20,312 nucleotides of DNA from Methylotenera_A sp031417915. GTDB lineage: Bacteria; Pseudomonadota; Gammaproteobacteria; Burkholderiales; Methylophilaceae. Location of the stretch: assembly GCA_031417915.1 (NCBI GenBank), contig JANOWN010000003.1, forward strand, positions 1 to 20,312, in the 5' to 3' direction. The translations under genes were made by a program, and so were the position numbers. Positions within the stretch are counted from its first letter, which is position 1. The number at the start of each line of letters is the position of its first letter. Of the stretch, positions 1-7,375 are shown in pieces. The notes beneath the pieces were generated by a model. That model was not told the DNA's origin, did not search any database, and saw only the letters and a list, made by a program, of their open reading frames with translations.

Positions 1-683
1 TCGCCTGGGCCACCGCCTACCAAAAACACCTCACCTTGATTCTTGCTTGTATCTGCATCATTTAAAATATTCTGCAACAGCTCGCGTGCCGCTTGCTCTT
101 GTCCTGCCAGCACCCGCTCTACGATTGGGCCTTGCAGCACACCTTCCCAAAAAATTCTTCTGGCTTGTGTAGTAGCAAACTTGGCTTTTACTTGCTCGCG
201 AAATTCACCTGCAATATCGGCAATGCGGCCATAAGTGGCAGGCAACATGGTCTCAATTTTAGCGCGGATATAGCGTGCTAATACCGGTGCGTTACCTTCG
301 CTAGAAACAGCAATCACCACTGGGCTGCGGTCGATAATCGAGCCCATGGTGAAAGTGCATAAATCAGGCGCATCTACTACATTTACAGGGATATTTTGCG
401 CTTTTGCAGCAATGGAAACCGCAATATTTACCGCCGCATTATCTGTCGCCGCAATGACTAAGCATGCGCCTGTCAGCTGATTTGGTGCAAAATTAGTTTG
501 CAAAAATTTAATCTTTTCAGCACTCACTAAATCTTGCAGCTCAAGACAAATCTCTGGCGAGTACAAGGTAATCGCCGCCCTGGCTTTAAGCAGCATGCTG
601 ACTTTGCGCATGGCCACCTCACCACCACCAATGACGACGCAATGGCGATTTTGAATATTAAAAAAAATGGGCAGTGCTTGCAT
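1..683 (-). CDS. cysG: Siroheme synthase CysG, N-terminal part (truncated by window edge)
   Basis: Reading leftward from an ATG at 683, 227 codons stay open to the window edge. The protein begins MQALPIFFNIQNRHCVVIGG, which is the NAD-binding start of the precorrin-2 dehydrogenase/sirohydrochlorin ferrochelatase half of CysG. The GGGEVAMRK turn is at residues 19-27. VNVVDAP places an Asp at 104, and SIIDRSP...AVSSEGN places a Ser at 128; both positions match the catalytic/metal-handling Asp104 and the Ser128 known from the enterobacterial enzyme. The last visible residues (VFLVGGGPG) are the start of the uroporphyrinogen-III methyltransferase domain, so the gene is probably the full bifunctional cysG, with its C-terminal half outside the window. 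It makes siroheme for sulfite and nitrite reductases. It is transcribed divergently from miaB. Confidence 0.93.
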   Translation of the reverse strand, partial: MQALPIFFNIQNRHCVVIGGGEVAMRKVSMLLKARAAITLYSPEICLELQDLVSAEKIKFLQTNFAPNQLTGACLVIAATDNAAVNIAVSIAAKAQNIPVNVVDAPDLCTFTMGSIIDRSPVVIAVSSEGNAPVLARYIRAKIETMLPATYGRIADIAGEFREQVKAKFATTQARRIFWEGVLQGPIVERVLAGQEQAARELLQNILNDADTSKNQGEVFLVGGGPG

Positions 684-770
684 TTGAATCTTCAAATAAT
701 GTGTATGCCTATTTTACATTGCTGAAACCAAATACGTTAAAATTATGCTTTATAAATTTGCATCATTAAA

Positions 771-2114
771 TTGAACAACCCTAAAATTAATTTGCCTAAA
801 AAAGTCTTCATTAAAACCTTCGGCTGCCAGATGAATGAGTATGACTCAAGCCGTATGGCCGATTTGCTGCATGCTGATAACGGCATGACGCAAACCGACA
901 ATGTGGATGAAGCCGATGTGATTTTGCTCAACACTTGCAGTGTGCGCGAAAAAGCGGAGGAAAAAGTGTTTAGCCACCTTGGCCGTTTTATTCCGTTAAA
1001 GCAGAAAAATCCCAATTTAATCATCGGTGTGGGCGGCTGCGTGGCAAGTCAAGAAGGCAATAACATCATTAAACGCGCGCCTTATGTGGATGTGGTATTT
1101 GGCCCGCAAACCTTGCACCGTTTGCCAGAGATGATTAAAAACTCGCAAAGCAGCGGCAAATCGCAAGTGGATATTAGCTTTCCAGAAATTGAAAAATTCG
1201 ACCATTTACCACCACCACGGGTAGAGGGTGCGACAGCATTTTTGAGCATTATGGAAGGCTGCAGCAAGTATTGCAGTTTTTGCGTAGTGCCTTACACGCG
1301 CGGCGAGGAAGTGTCGCGGCCGTTTGCTGATATTCTGCTGGAAGCCTCACAACTGGCCGCTGCTGGCGTGAAAGAAATTACACTGCTTGGGCAAAACGTC
1401 AATGCTTACAGAATGGAATATGAAGGCGTTGAGGCTGATTTAGCCATGCTGATTGAAAGCATAGCCGTAATTCCGCAAATCGAACGCATCCGCTTTACTA
1501 CTAGCCACCCCAATGAAATGAACGAGCGGCTGATTCACTGTTTTGCCAATATTCCAAAACTCGCCGTACAGCTGCATCTGCCTGTGCAATCGGGCAGCGA
1601 CCGCGTGCTGATGGCGATGAAGCGCAATTACACCGTGCTGCAATACAAAAGCATTATCCGCAAACTGAAAACAGCAAGCCCAAACCTGACTTTTACCTCA
1701 GATATTATCATCGGATTCCCTGGTGAAACCGAGGCGGATTTTGAGGCGACGGTGAAGTTGGTACAAGACGTGGGTTTTGATTACAGCTTTAGCTTTTTAT
1801 ACAGCCCGCGCCCTGGCACACCCGCCGCGTTTATAAAAGACGATACGCCACAAGCCAGTAAATTAGCGCGTCTCAGCCAATTGCAAAGCATTAATGAAGC
1901 GCAAGGGGACACCATCAGCCGCGCCATGCTTGGCACAGTGCAGCGCGTGTTAATCGACGGCGCATCACGCAAAGACAGCAATTTACTCGCGGGAAAAACT
2001 GACAATAATCGCGTGGTGGATATTGCGGGCGATGTGAATTTGATTAACCAGTTTGTGCAGGTGAAAATCACAGATGTGACGAACCCACGTCGCTTGCAAG
2101 GCGAAATTATTTAA
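771..2114 (+). CDS. miaB: tRNA-2-methylthio-N6-dimethylallyladenosine synthase MiaB
   Basis: This 447-residue radical-SAM methylthiotransferase adds the methylthio group to i6A37 of tRNAs that read UNN codons. The N-terminal UPF0004 domain carries its three cluster-binding cysteines at C19 (TFGCQMNEYDSS), C56 (LLNTCSVREKAEEK) and C90 (GVGGCVASQEG). The radical-SAM cluster CxxxCxxC is C164/C168/C171 in GCSKYCSFCVVPYTRG. A TRAM RNA-binding domain fills about residues 380-444. The start is a TTG at 771: there is no in-frame ATG before Met21, which lies inside the conserved GCQMNEY motif, so an upstream non-ATG start is required. The spacing of C19 from this start fits the family. No good Shine-Dalgarno sequence is visible. 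The stop is one base before the phoH start, so the two are co-transcribed, as in the enterobacterial miaB-ybeZYX-lnt order. Confidence 0.96.
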   Translation: MNNPKINLPKKVFIKTFGCQMNEYDSSRMADLLHADNGMTQTDNVDEADVILLNTCSVREKAEEKVFSHLGRFIPLKQKNPNLIIGVGGCVASQEGNNIIKRAPYVDVVFGPQTLHRLPEMIKNSQSSGKSQVDISFPEIEKFDHLPPPRVEGATAFLSIMEGCSKYCSFCVVPYTRGEEVSRPFADILLEASQLAAAGVKEITLLGQNVNAYRMEYEGVEADLAMLIESIAVIPQIERIRFTTSHPNEMNERLIHCFANIPKLAVQLHLPVQSGSDRVLMAMKRNYTVLQYKSIIRKLKTASPNLTFTSDIIIGFPGETEADFEATVKLVQDVGFDYSFSFLYSPRPGTPAAFIKDDTPQASKLARLSQLQSINEAQGDTISRAMLGTVQRVLIDGASRKDSNLLAGKTDNNRVVDIAGDVNLINQFVQVKITDVTNPRRLQGEII

Positions 2115-2115
2115 T

Positions 2116-3081
2116 ATGGAAATCACCCTAAGCCCAGAAGACAACAGCCGCCTCAACAACCTGTGCGGCGCGTTGGATGAAAATATTAAGCAAATTGAAA
2201 CTGCGCTGGAAGTGAATATTAACCGTCGTGGTAGCACGTTTAATATAAGCGGAAAGCTAGACAACACGAGGCTGGCAGCGCAGTTGCTTGAGAATTTTTA
2301 CGTGCGCGCCAAAAAACCGCTGGAGCTGGAAGACATACAACTCGGCTTAGTAGAAATCGATAAACTCAAGCCCGAAGACGTTAGCAGCACATCCATGCCA
2401 ATACTGATGACGAAGCGTGGTGATTTGCACGGTCGCACCCCGCGCCAAGTAGAATATTTGCAGCAGATTCAAGATCACGACATCACCTTTGGCATTGGCC
2501 CAGCTGGTACAGGTAAAACTTATTTAGCGGTTGCCAGCGCGGTGGATGCTATGAGTCGCGATAGGGTTAAAAGAATCGTACTTGTGCGCCCAGCGGTGGA
2601 AGCAGGCGAAAAATTAGGCTTTTTACCTGGTGATTTAAACCAAAAAGTTGACCCCTACTTGCGCCCGCTTTACGACGCGCTTTATGATTTGGCGGGCTAC
2701 GACACCGTGAATAAAATGTTCGAGCGCGGCGCGATTGAAGTTGCGCCACTCGCCTACATGCGCGGCCGCACGCTGAATCAAAGTTTTATCATTTTGGATG
2801 AAGCGCAAAATACCACACCCGAGCAAATGAAAATGTTTTTAACACGCATTGGTTTTGGCACCAAGGCGGTGATTACGGGCGATGTGACGCAGATTGACTT
2901 ACAAAAACATCAAAAAAGTGGCTTGGTAGAAGCGGCAAAAATCTTAAAAAATGTCAAAGGTATCGCCTTTACACACTTTTTATCCGCCGACGTCGTGCGT
3001 CATCCTCTGGTGCAAAAAATCATCAACGCCTACGAAGATTACGAGCAAAAAGAAGCACAATCAGAGAACAAAACAAGCTAA
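2116..3081 (+). CDS. phoH: PhoH family ATPase (YbeZ)
   Basis: This is a 321-residue PhoH/YbeZ protein. About 100 N-terminal residues form a small KH-like region (MEITLSPEDNSRLNNLCG...). The P-loop ATPase domain follows, with Walker A GPAGTGKT at 128-135 and Walker B FIILDEAQN at 204-212. The signature segments VLVRPAVEAGEKLGFLPGDL and TGDVTQIDLQ are also present. The family is linked to RNA metabolism, and its gene neighbours the YbeY endoribonuclease gene in many proteobacteria. Here ybeY is displaced about 1.8 kb downstream by metY and a DUF1905 gene. The ATG start is one base after the miaB stop. A strong hairpin (3082-3132) begins directly after the TAA. Confidence 0.95.
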   Translation: MEITLSPEDNSRLNNLCGALDENIKQIETALEVNINRRGSTFNISGKLDNTRLAAQLLENFYVRAKKPLELEDIQLGLVEIDKLKPEDVSSTSMPILMTKRGDLHGRTPRQVEYLQQIQDHDITFGIGPAGTGKTYLAVASAVDAMSRDRVKRIVLVRPAVEAGEKLGFLPGDLNQKVDPYLRPLYDALYDLAGYDTVNKMFERGAIEVAPLAYMRGRTLNQSFIILDEAQNTTPEQMKMFLTRIGFGTKAVITGDVTQIDLQKHQKSGLVEAAKILKNVKGIAFTHFLSADVVRHPLVQKIINAYEDYEQKEAQSENKTS

Positions 3082-3132
3082 AAACTGATGGCCTGCAAGC
3101 CAATATCCATGCGGCTTGCAGGCCATCAGTTT
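3082..3132. terminator. Perfect 20-bp stem-loop between convergent phoH and metY (repeat copy R1)
   Basis: The left arm 3082-3101 and right arm 3113-3132 are exact reverse complements over 20 bp. They enclose the 11-nt loop AATATCCATGC (3102-3112). The hairpin starts one base after the phoH stop and ends nine bases before the metY 3' end. Read leftward, the stem is followed by a run of five T, a good intrinsic terminator for metY. Read rightward, the tail is only TTTAATT, a weaker terminator for phoH. The inner stem and loop recur elsewhere (about 4475, 14109 and 18386), so this is also the best-preserved copy of a dispersed repeat family. A role as terminator is an inference from position and structure. 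Confidence 0.85.
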
Positions 3133-3141
3133 AATTAAAAC

Positions 3142-4413
3142 CTAAACCTTTGCAAGCGCTTGTTCTAAATCTTCAATAATGTCGTCAATGTGCTCAATGC
3201 CAATCGACAAACGTACCATATCTTCACTCACACCCGCTTTTTTAAGCTCATCGGGAGAAAGCTGGCGATGTGTTGTGCTGGCGGGGTGACAAGCCAACGA
3301 TTTTGCATCGCCAATATTCACCAAACGGGTGATTAATTGCAATGCATCTTGAAAACGCGCACCGCCTTTTGCACCATCTTTTACGCCAAAAGTGAGAATG
3401 CCCGATGCGCGCCCACCCATAAATTTATTCACCAATGCATTATCGGCATGGTCGCTTAAACCGGCATAATTTACCCAGCTGGCTTTTTTGTGACCTTTTA
3501 AATATTGCGCCACTTTTAAGGTGTTTTCGCAAATTCTATCCATGCGTAGGCCTAGCGTTTCTATGCCTTGCAAAATTAAAAATGAGTTAAATGGCGAAAT
3601 AGCCGCGCCCGTGTTGCGTAGCGGCACCACTCTGGCACGACCAATGTAAGCGGCTGAGCCAAGTGCCTCGGTATAAACCACGCCGTGGTAAGACACATCT
3701 GGCTCATTTAGGCGTTTGAATCTTTTTTTATGCTCCGCCCACGGAAACTTGCCAGAATCTACAATGGCTCCACCAATACTATTGCCATGCCCGCCCAAGT
3801 ATTTAGTGAGCGCGTGCACCACAATATCGGCGCCAAACTCAATTGGCCTGCATAAATAAGGCGATGGCACAGTGTTATCGACAATCAACGGAATGCCATG
3901 TGCGTGGGCGATTTTAGCCAGCGCCTCAAAATCTGTCACATTACCGAGCGGATTACCAATAGTTTCGCAAAAAATCGCCTTGGTTTTATCGTCAATTAAT
4001 TTGGCAAAATCTTCTGGCTTGCGATAATCGGCAAAGCGCACATGAATGCCATATTGCGGCAGCGTGTGCGCAAACAGGTTATAGGTTCCGCCATACAGCG
4101 TACTGGCAGAAACAATATTATCGCCCGCCTCGGCAATCGTCATAATCGCATAAGTGATCGCCGACATGCCAGAAGCAAGCGCCAGCGCGGCAAGGCCGCC
4201 TTCCAGCGCTGCGACGCGCTTTTCAAGCACATCAGTAGTAGGGTTCATAATGCGCGTATAAATATTACCCGCCACTTTTAAATCGAACAAATCCGCACCG
4301 TGTTGCGTATCGTCAAACGCATAAGAAGTAGTTTGGTAAATTGGCACCGCAACAGCTTTAGTGGTGGGGTCTGGCGAATAGCCGCCGTGCACAGCAATGG
4401 TATCAAGCTTCAT
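3142..4413 (-). CDS. metY: O-acetylhomoserine sulfhydrylase / aminocarboxypropyltransferase
   Basis: This 423-residue PLP enzyme of the Cys/Met metabolism family condenses O-acetyl-L-homoserine with sulfide (or methanethiol) to give homocysteine or methionine. The MetY-type start TIAVHGGYSPDPTTKAVAVP, the substrate loop YTRIMNPTTDVLEKR (52-66) and ALASGMSA (78-85) are clear. The PLP lysine is K204 in VVHALTKYLGGHGNSIGG. The long insertion after this lysine and the length of about 420 residues favour MetY over MetB, MetC or MetZ. The start at 4413 is supported by AAAGGATC just upstream. The gene is convergent with phoH and interrupts the phoH-ybeY order. No SAM riboswitch is evident in the 120 bp upstream. 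The DUF1905 gene lies upstream on the same strand, about 120 bp away. Confidence 0.94.
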   Translation of the reverse strand: MKLDTIAVHGGYSPDPTTKAVAVPIYQTTSYAFDDTQHGADLFDLKVAGNIYTRIMNPTTDVLEKRVAALEGGLAALALASGMSAITYAIMTIAEAGDNIVSASTLYGGTYNLFAHTLPQYGIHVRFADYRKPEDFAKLIDDKTKAIFCETIGNPLGNVTDFEALAKIAHAHGIPLIVDNTVPSPYLCRPIEFGADIVVHALTKYLGGHGNSIGGAIVDSGKFPWAEHKKRFKRLNEPDVSYHGVVYTEALGSAAYIGRARVVPLRNTGAAISPFNSFLILQGIETLGLRMDRICENTLKVAQYLKGHKKASWVNYAGLSDHADNALVNKFMGGRASGILTFGVKDGAKGGARFQDALQLITRLVNIGDAKSLACHPASTTHRQLSPDELKKAGVSEDMVRLSIGIEHIDDIIEDLEQALAKV

Positions 4414-4474
4414 GTTGCGATCCTTTTTAAAAAAATTAATTAAAAATACACATTAGAATATATACCTTAAACAC

Positions 4475-4513
4475 ATGCCCTGCAAGCCAATATCCATGCG
4501 GCTTTCAGGGTAT
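4475..4513. repeat. Stem-loop repeat copy R2, upstream of metY
   Basis: The arms 4475-4488 and 4500-4513 pair over 14 positions with one C/T mismatch and one G-T wobble. They enclose the same 11-nt loop AATATCCATGC (4489-4499) as R1. The inner sequence CCTGCAAGCC...GCGGCTT is shared with R1, while the outer flank differs (ATGCCC versus ACTGATGGCC). R2 lies between the DUF1905 gene and metY. A possible metY promoter on the minus strand has a weak -35 TTGCAG (reverse complement of 4480-4485) inside the repeat arm, 17 bp from a -10 TATATT (reverse complement of 4457-4462). That promoter is weakly supported. Confidence 0.85.
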
Positions 4514-4533
4514 CTATTTTTAATATTTCTTCA

Positions 4534-4848
4534 TTAAATATTAATTGTTAACTTCACTTTCACTTCGCTGCCAACTGCAATGTTCTCTTTTTTTCGTACG
4601 TCTGCTTTCACAGGCAAAATATATGCTTTCAATTCTGAAGACGGGAAAATCGAAGTCTCCCAAGTCGTCGCGCCTATCGTCACTTGCACCCGCACGGCGC
4701 CCCAGCCGCGGCGTTTTTCGTGCATATTTTCGTTAAAAAATTTGATTTCTTCGGATTTAACTTCAGGCAAAGTAATAAAATGCCAAGCAGTGCCTGTGCT
4801 CTGCCAAAGCCAGCATTTTCCAACAAACGTAAAACTTAAATCCAACAT
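4534..4848 (-). CDS. DUF1905 domain protein
   Basis: This 104-residue protein fits the DUF1905 family across its whole length. It has the N-terminal strand LSFTFVGKCWLWQSTGTAWHF, then ITLPEVKSEEIK, the signature RRGWGAVRVQVTIGATTWETS (about residues 46-66), a LFP-like SIFPSSELKAYILPVKADVRK segment and a C-terminal VGSEVKVKLTI. Family members are small beta-rich proteins of unknown function, sometimes fused to bacteriocin-protection-type domains. No signal peptide or membrane segment is present. The gene is divergent from ybeY (42 bp apart) and codirectional with metY, from which it is separated by about 120 bp holding repeat R2. A functional link to metY is not shown by the sequence. Confidence 0.8.
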   Translation of the reverse strand: MLDLSFTFVGKCWLWQSTGTAWHFITLPEVKSEEIKFFNENMHEKRRGWGAVRVQVTIGATTWETSIFPSSELKAYILPVKADVRKKENIAVGSEVKVKLTINI

Positions 4849-4874
4849 GGTTTTTCTCGCTAAGGCTTTAATTA

Positions 4875-4884
4875 ATTATATAAT
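4875..4884. promoter_or_regulatory. Possible divergent -10 element between DUF1905 gene and ybeY
   Basis: The palindrome ATTATATAAT contains TATAAT on both strands (4879-4884 plus, 4880-4875 minus) in the 42-bp divergent gap. No convincing -35 is seen on either side. For ybeY the -10 would lie only six bases before the ATG, giving a nearly leaderless transcript. Treat this as a weak candidate. Confidence 0.3.
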
Positions 4885-4890
4885 TGTTCA

Positions 4891-5328
4891 ATGCTCAAAT
4901 TAAAATTTTCTCTGCAAAATGTTAGTCAGTTGGCTAATATTCCCACAAAAACGCTATTTAAAAAATGGGCTAAAGCCGCGCTGCGTGTGGATTGCGAGGT
5001 GACGATTCGCATTGTAGACGCGCAAGAAGCGTTGGAGTTAAACAGCCAATATCGCGGTAAAGATTATGCGACCAACGTGCTGACATTTCCGTTAACCGAA
5101 ACGCCGCATCTAATGGGCGATATTATTATTTGCGCGCCTGTGGTGGTGGCAGAGGCAAAAGCACAAAACAAACCTCTAGAAGCGCATTTTGCGCATTTAA
5201 CCGTGCATGGCGTGCTGCATTTACATGGTTACGACCACGAAATCGAAGCGCAAGCTGAGTTGATGGAAGCGATAGAAATACAAATTTTGGCTAAATTAGG
5301 GTATGCTAATCCCTATCTCATTACATAA
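4891..5328 (+). CDS. ybeY: Endoribonuclease YbeY (rRNA maturation factor)
   Basis: This is a 145-residue YbeY/UPF0054 protein, close to the usual length of about 150. The zinc site is HGVLHLHGYDH, with ligands H106, H110 and H116. The family core LNSQYRGKDYATNVLTFPL (about 50-68) and GDIIIC (76-81) are intact. YbeY acts in 16S rRNA 3'-end maturation and 70S ribosome quality control. The corC start follows eight bases after the stop, so the two probably form an operon. ybeY is separated from its usual partner phoH by the metY/DUF1905 insertion, so it probably has its own promoter in the 4849-4890 gap. Confidence 0.95.
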   Translation: MLKLKFSLQNVSQLANIPTKTLFKKWAKAALRVDCEVTIRIVDAQEALELNSQYRGKDYATNVLTFPLTETPHLMGDIIICAPVVVAEAKAQNKPLEAHFAHLTVHGVLHLHGYDHEIEAQAELMEAIEIQILAKLGYANPYLIT

Positions 5329-5336
5329 GGCCAAAC

Positions 5337-6197
5337 ATGGCCTCCGACCCGGAAAAACCTAACAATAAAGTCACATTATTAGAGCGTTTAAGCAACTTTT
5401 TGCTGCGCGAACCCGAAGACCGCGAACAGCTAGTTGAGCTGCTGCACGGCGCGTACGAAAATCACCTGATGGATGCTGACTCGCTCGCCATGATTGAAGG
5501 CGTGCTGCAAGTTAGCGAGATGCAAGTGCGCGATGTGATGATTCCGCGCTCACAAATTGATGTCATCGACATCTCCGACGCCCCCGAAACCTTTATTCCT
5601 CACGTCATCGAAACCGCGCACTCGCGCTTTCCTGTTATCGAAGATGACAAAAATGATGTGATTGGCATTTTGTTGGCCAAAGATTTGTTGCGCTATTACG
5701 CGGGCGAAGATTTTAATGTACGCGATATGTTGCGCCCTGCGGTGTTTATCCCCGAAGCCAAACGTTTAAACGTTCTGCTAAAAGAGTTTCGCAGCAATCG
5801 CAACCATATTGCCATAGTGGTAGATGAATACGGCGGTGTGGCGGGCATGGTAACGATTGAAGACGTGTTAGAGCAAATTGTCGGCGATATTGAAGATGAA
5901 TACGATTACGACGAAGATGAAGACAATATTTTAATCGATGCCAGCGGCCATTTCCGCGTCAAAGCGCTCACCGAAATTGGCGATTTTAATGAGGCGGTTG
6001 GCACGCAATTTAGCGACGAAGAATACTCGACCATTGGCGGCTTGGTGGTGAATAAATTTGGCCACTTGCCTAAGCGTGGCGATAGCATTGTGATTAACAA
6101 CTTGAGCGTTAGCGTGCTACGTGCCGATAGTAGGCGCTTACATTCTATGCTGATTGAGATAATCCCAGACGAGCCTTTTCCGATTGAATCGACTTAA
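5337..6197 (+). CDS. corC: CorC/YbeX-type CBS-domain protein
   Basis: This soluble 286-residue protein has two CBS domains (about 66-125 and 133-188) followed by a CorC_HlyC domain (about 203-282). The signature VRDVMIPRSQIDVIDI lies at 64-79, and VVDEYGGVAGMVTIEDVLEQIVGDI at 161-185. An acidic stretch, DEYDYDEDED (about 187-196), links to the C-terminal domain. It lacks the N-terminal membrane DUF21 domain of larger family members and so is YbeX-type. The family has been tied to magnesium/cobalt resistance and, for YbeX, to ribosome metabolism. It follows ybeY closely; lnt, its usual downstream neighbour, comes only after an inserted pair (small secreted protein gene and mscL). Confidence 0.92.
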   Translation: MASDPEKPNNKVTLLERLSNFLLREPEDREQLVELLHGAYENHLMDADSLAMIEGVLQVSEMQVRDVMIPRSQIDVIDISDAPETFIPHVIETAHSRFPVIEDDKNDVIGILLAKDLLRYYAGEDFNVRDMLRPAVFIPEAKRLNVLLKEFRSNRNHIAIVVDEYGGVAGMVTIEDVLEQIVGDIEDEYDYDEDEDNILIDASGHFRVKALTEIGDFNEAVGTQFSDEEYSTIGGLVVNKFGHLPKRGDSIVINNLSVSVLRADSRRLHSMLIEIIPDEPFPIEST

Positions 6198-6279
6198 AAT
6201 TCAATTTTCGTTGACATGCTGCGTTACTCACAAAAAATTACGCCTTGCCTGTCTTACAAACTTAAATTTTAAATTAGCG

Positions 6280-6307
6280 TTGACGCCAAAATCGAGCGAA
6301 CTAAAAT
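6280..6307 (+). promoter_or_regulatory. Putative sigma70 promoter for the small secreted protein gene
   Basis: TTGACG (6280-6285) is followed after 16 bp by TAAAAT (6302-6307). This gives a predicted transcript start near 6314, about 33 bases before the ATG at 6347. The 150-bp gap after corC fits an independent transcription unit. Confidence 0.5.
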
Positions 6308-6346
6308 TAGTTTCACATCTCTTACAGTTATGAATTGGAGATTTCA

Positions 6347-6742
6347 ATGAAAAATTTAGCTTTTGCCGTTTTATTTTCAGCAAATACACTGTTTGCTGGC
6401 GTTTGCTTAGCAGAAGAAGCGCAACCTTTAGCCAGCAAAATCCCCACAGAAGAAAAAGCATTTGTGGACGCGATTAATAAGTTAGACAAAGCCAAAATTG
6501 TGGCGCAATTTGGCGAGCCTGCCAAAGCAGAAGATGTAAAAGTGAAAAGCTCAGGCAAAATTGTCGCTTCCATCTGGCATTATCACAACCTCAACACCGC
6601 GGAAGATGGCAGTTTTTACCCCACTACCGAATTGGATTTTATTGATGATAAAGTGGTACAAGTGGTGTTTTTGAATAATGATGGATCGGAAGCGCACGAC
6701 GGCAAAACCTACGAATTGCCACAAACCGAACCAAATATGTAG
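6347..6742 (+). CDS. Small exported protein, function unknown
   Basis: This is a 131-residue protein with a clear Sec signal: MK, an FAVLF...LFAGV hydrophobic core, and probable cleavage after CLA before EEAQPL (about residue 22). The start at 6347 is set by TTGGAG at 6335-6340; an in-frame TTG at 6335 lies inside that ribosome-binding site and is rejected. The Cys in LFAGVC has Val at -1, so a lipobox is unlikely. The mature part has an IVAQFGEPAKAEDVKV helix-turn, then alternating strands (SSGKIVASIWHYHN, TELDFIDDKVVQVVFLNN). That resembles the two-helix/three-strand BamE/OmlA-like periplasmic fold, but this is a weak impression and not a family assignment. It is followed by a strong bidirectional terminator shared with mscL. 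Confidence 0.75.
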   Translation: MKNLAFAVLFSANTLFAGVCLAEEAQPLASKIPTEEKAFVDAINKLDKAKIVAQFGEPAKAEDVKVKSSGKIVASIWHYHNLNTAEDGSFYPTTELDFIDDKVVQVVFLNNDGSEAHDGKTYELPQTEPNM

Positions 6743-6756
6743 TAATAATACGCAAT

Positions 6757-6797
6757 AAAAAAAGGCGCCTGTAGTTAAATACAGGCGCCTTTTTTAT
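6757..6797. terminator. Bidirectional intrinsic terminator between the secreted protein gene and mscL
   Basis: The arms 6758-6773 and 6780-6795 are perfect 16-bp complements around a 6-nt loop (GTTAAA). The GC core GGCGCCTGTA is flanked by a run of A on the left and six T on the right, giving a U-tract in both directions. It lies between two convergent stop codons. Confidence 0.93.
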
Positions 6798-6812
6798 TTT
6801 AAATAATTTAAC

Positions 6813-7238
6813 TTATTTCTTTTTCAAATTATCGCGAATTTCACGTAACAACAATACGTCTTCTGGCGTAGGTGCTGGCGCTGCTGGAGGTGCTTCTTTT
6901 TTCATTCTATTCACTTGTTTTACCATCATGAAAATAATGAACGCTAAAATGATGAAATTAATCAAAATAGTAATGAAGTTACCGTAAGCCAACATTGGAA
7001 TACCAGCAGTTTTTAAGGCTGCATAAGTGCCTGCATTGCCTGCAGGAACATCTGCTAATGGCACAAACATATTGCTGAAATCTACGCCGCCTGTGATTTT
7101 GCCGACGATTGGCATAATAATATCGCCCACTAATGAATCTACAATCTTGCCGAAAGCTGCACCAATGATGACACCTACTGCTAGGTCCATCACGTTGCCC
7201 TTGGTAATAAATTCTTTAAATTCCGATGCCATACTCAT
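6813..7238 (-). CDS. mscL: Large-conductance mechanosensitive channel MscL
   Basis: This 141-residue protein matches MscL end to end. It has a short amphipathic N-terminus (MSMASEFKEFITKGNVMDLAV), the glycine/alanine-rich TM1 pore helix AVGVIIGAAFGKIVDSLVGD, the periplasmic loop, TM2 (FITILINFIILAFIIFMMV) and a C-terminal helix with the EDVLLLREIRDNLKK end. It forms a homopentameric inner-membrane channel that releases solutes on hypo-osmotic shock. The start at 7238 is chosen because AGGAGA lies seven bases upstream; the ORF stays open further upstream, but only with non-MscL residues. An alternative ATG at 7232 is possible. The gene is convergent with its left neighbour and divergent from lnt. 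Confidence 0.96.
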   Translation of the reverse strand: MSMASEFKEFITKGNVMDLAVGVIIGAAFGKIVDSLVGDIIMPIVGKITGGVDFSNMFVPLADVPAGNAGTYAALKTAGIPMLAYGNFITILINFIILAFIIFMMVKQVNRMKKEAPPAAPAPTPEDVLLLREIRDNLKKK

Positions 7239-7345
7239 GCTTATTCTCCTGAGGTTATTTTGTTTTATAAACTTTAATGCACACGTAATATAGTCGCCTA
7301 GCCAACACCCTGTCAATATTTCTTGTCCGAAGATGTGCCTGCAAA

Positions 7346-7375
7346 TGTAAACAATGATGAATTAACAGCTACAAT
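7346..7375 (+). promoter_or_regulatory. Possible promoter for lnt
   Basis: TGTAAA (7346-7351), an 18-bp spacer and TACAAT (7370-7375) end about 30 bases before the lnt ATG. The -35 is poor, but the same TGTAAA-N18-TACAAT arrangement occurs before ilvE. lnt needs its own promoter because mscL points away from it. Confidence 0.35.

Noticed and set aside
4414..4533. Possible SAM riboswitch upstream of metY
   Set aside because: The 120-bp gap is AT-rich and holds only the repeat R2 hairpin. None of the conserved SAM riboswitch cores could be placed.
4580..4903. Plus-strand ORF of 107 codons opposite the DUF1905 gene
   Set aside because: It is a shadow of a recognisable family gene on the minus strand and has no family features of its own.
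6335..6346. TTG start at 6335 for the exported protein
   Set aside because: The TTG is part of the TTGGAG ribosome-binding site for the ATG at 6347, and the signal peptide fits the ATG start.
7239..7316. N-terminal extension of mscL beginning MTGCWLGDY
   Set aside because: It lies upstream of a strong AGGAGA ribosome-binding site and is unlike any MscL N-terminus.
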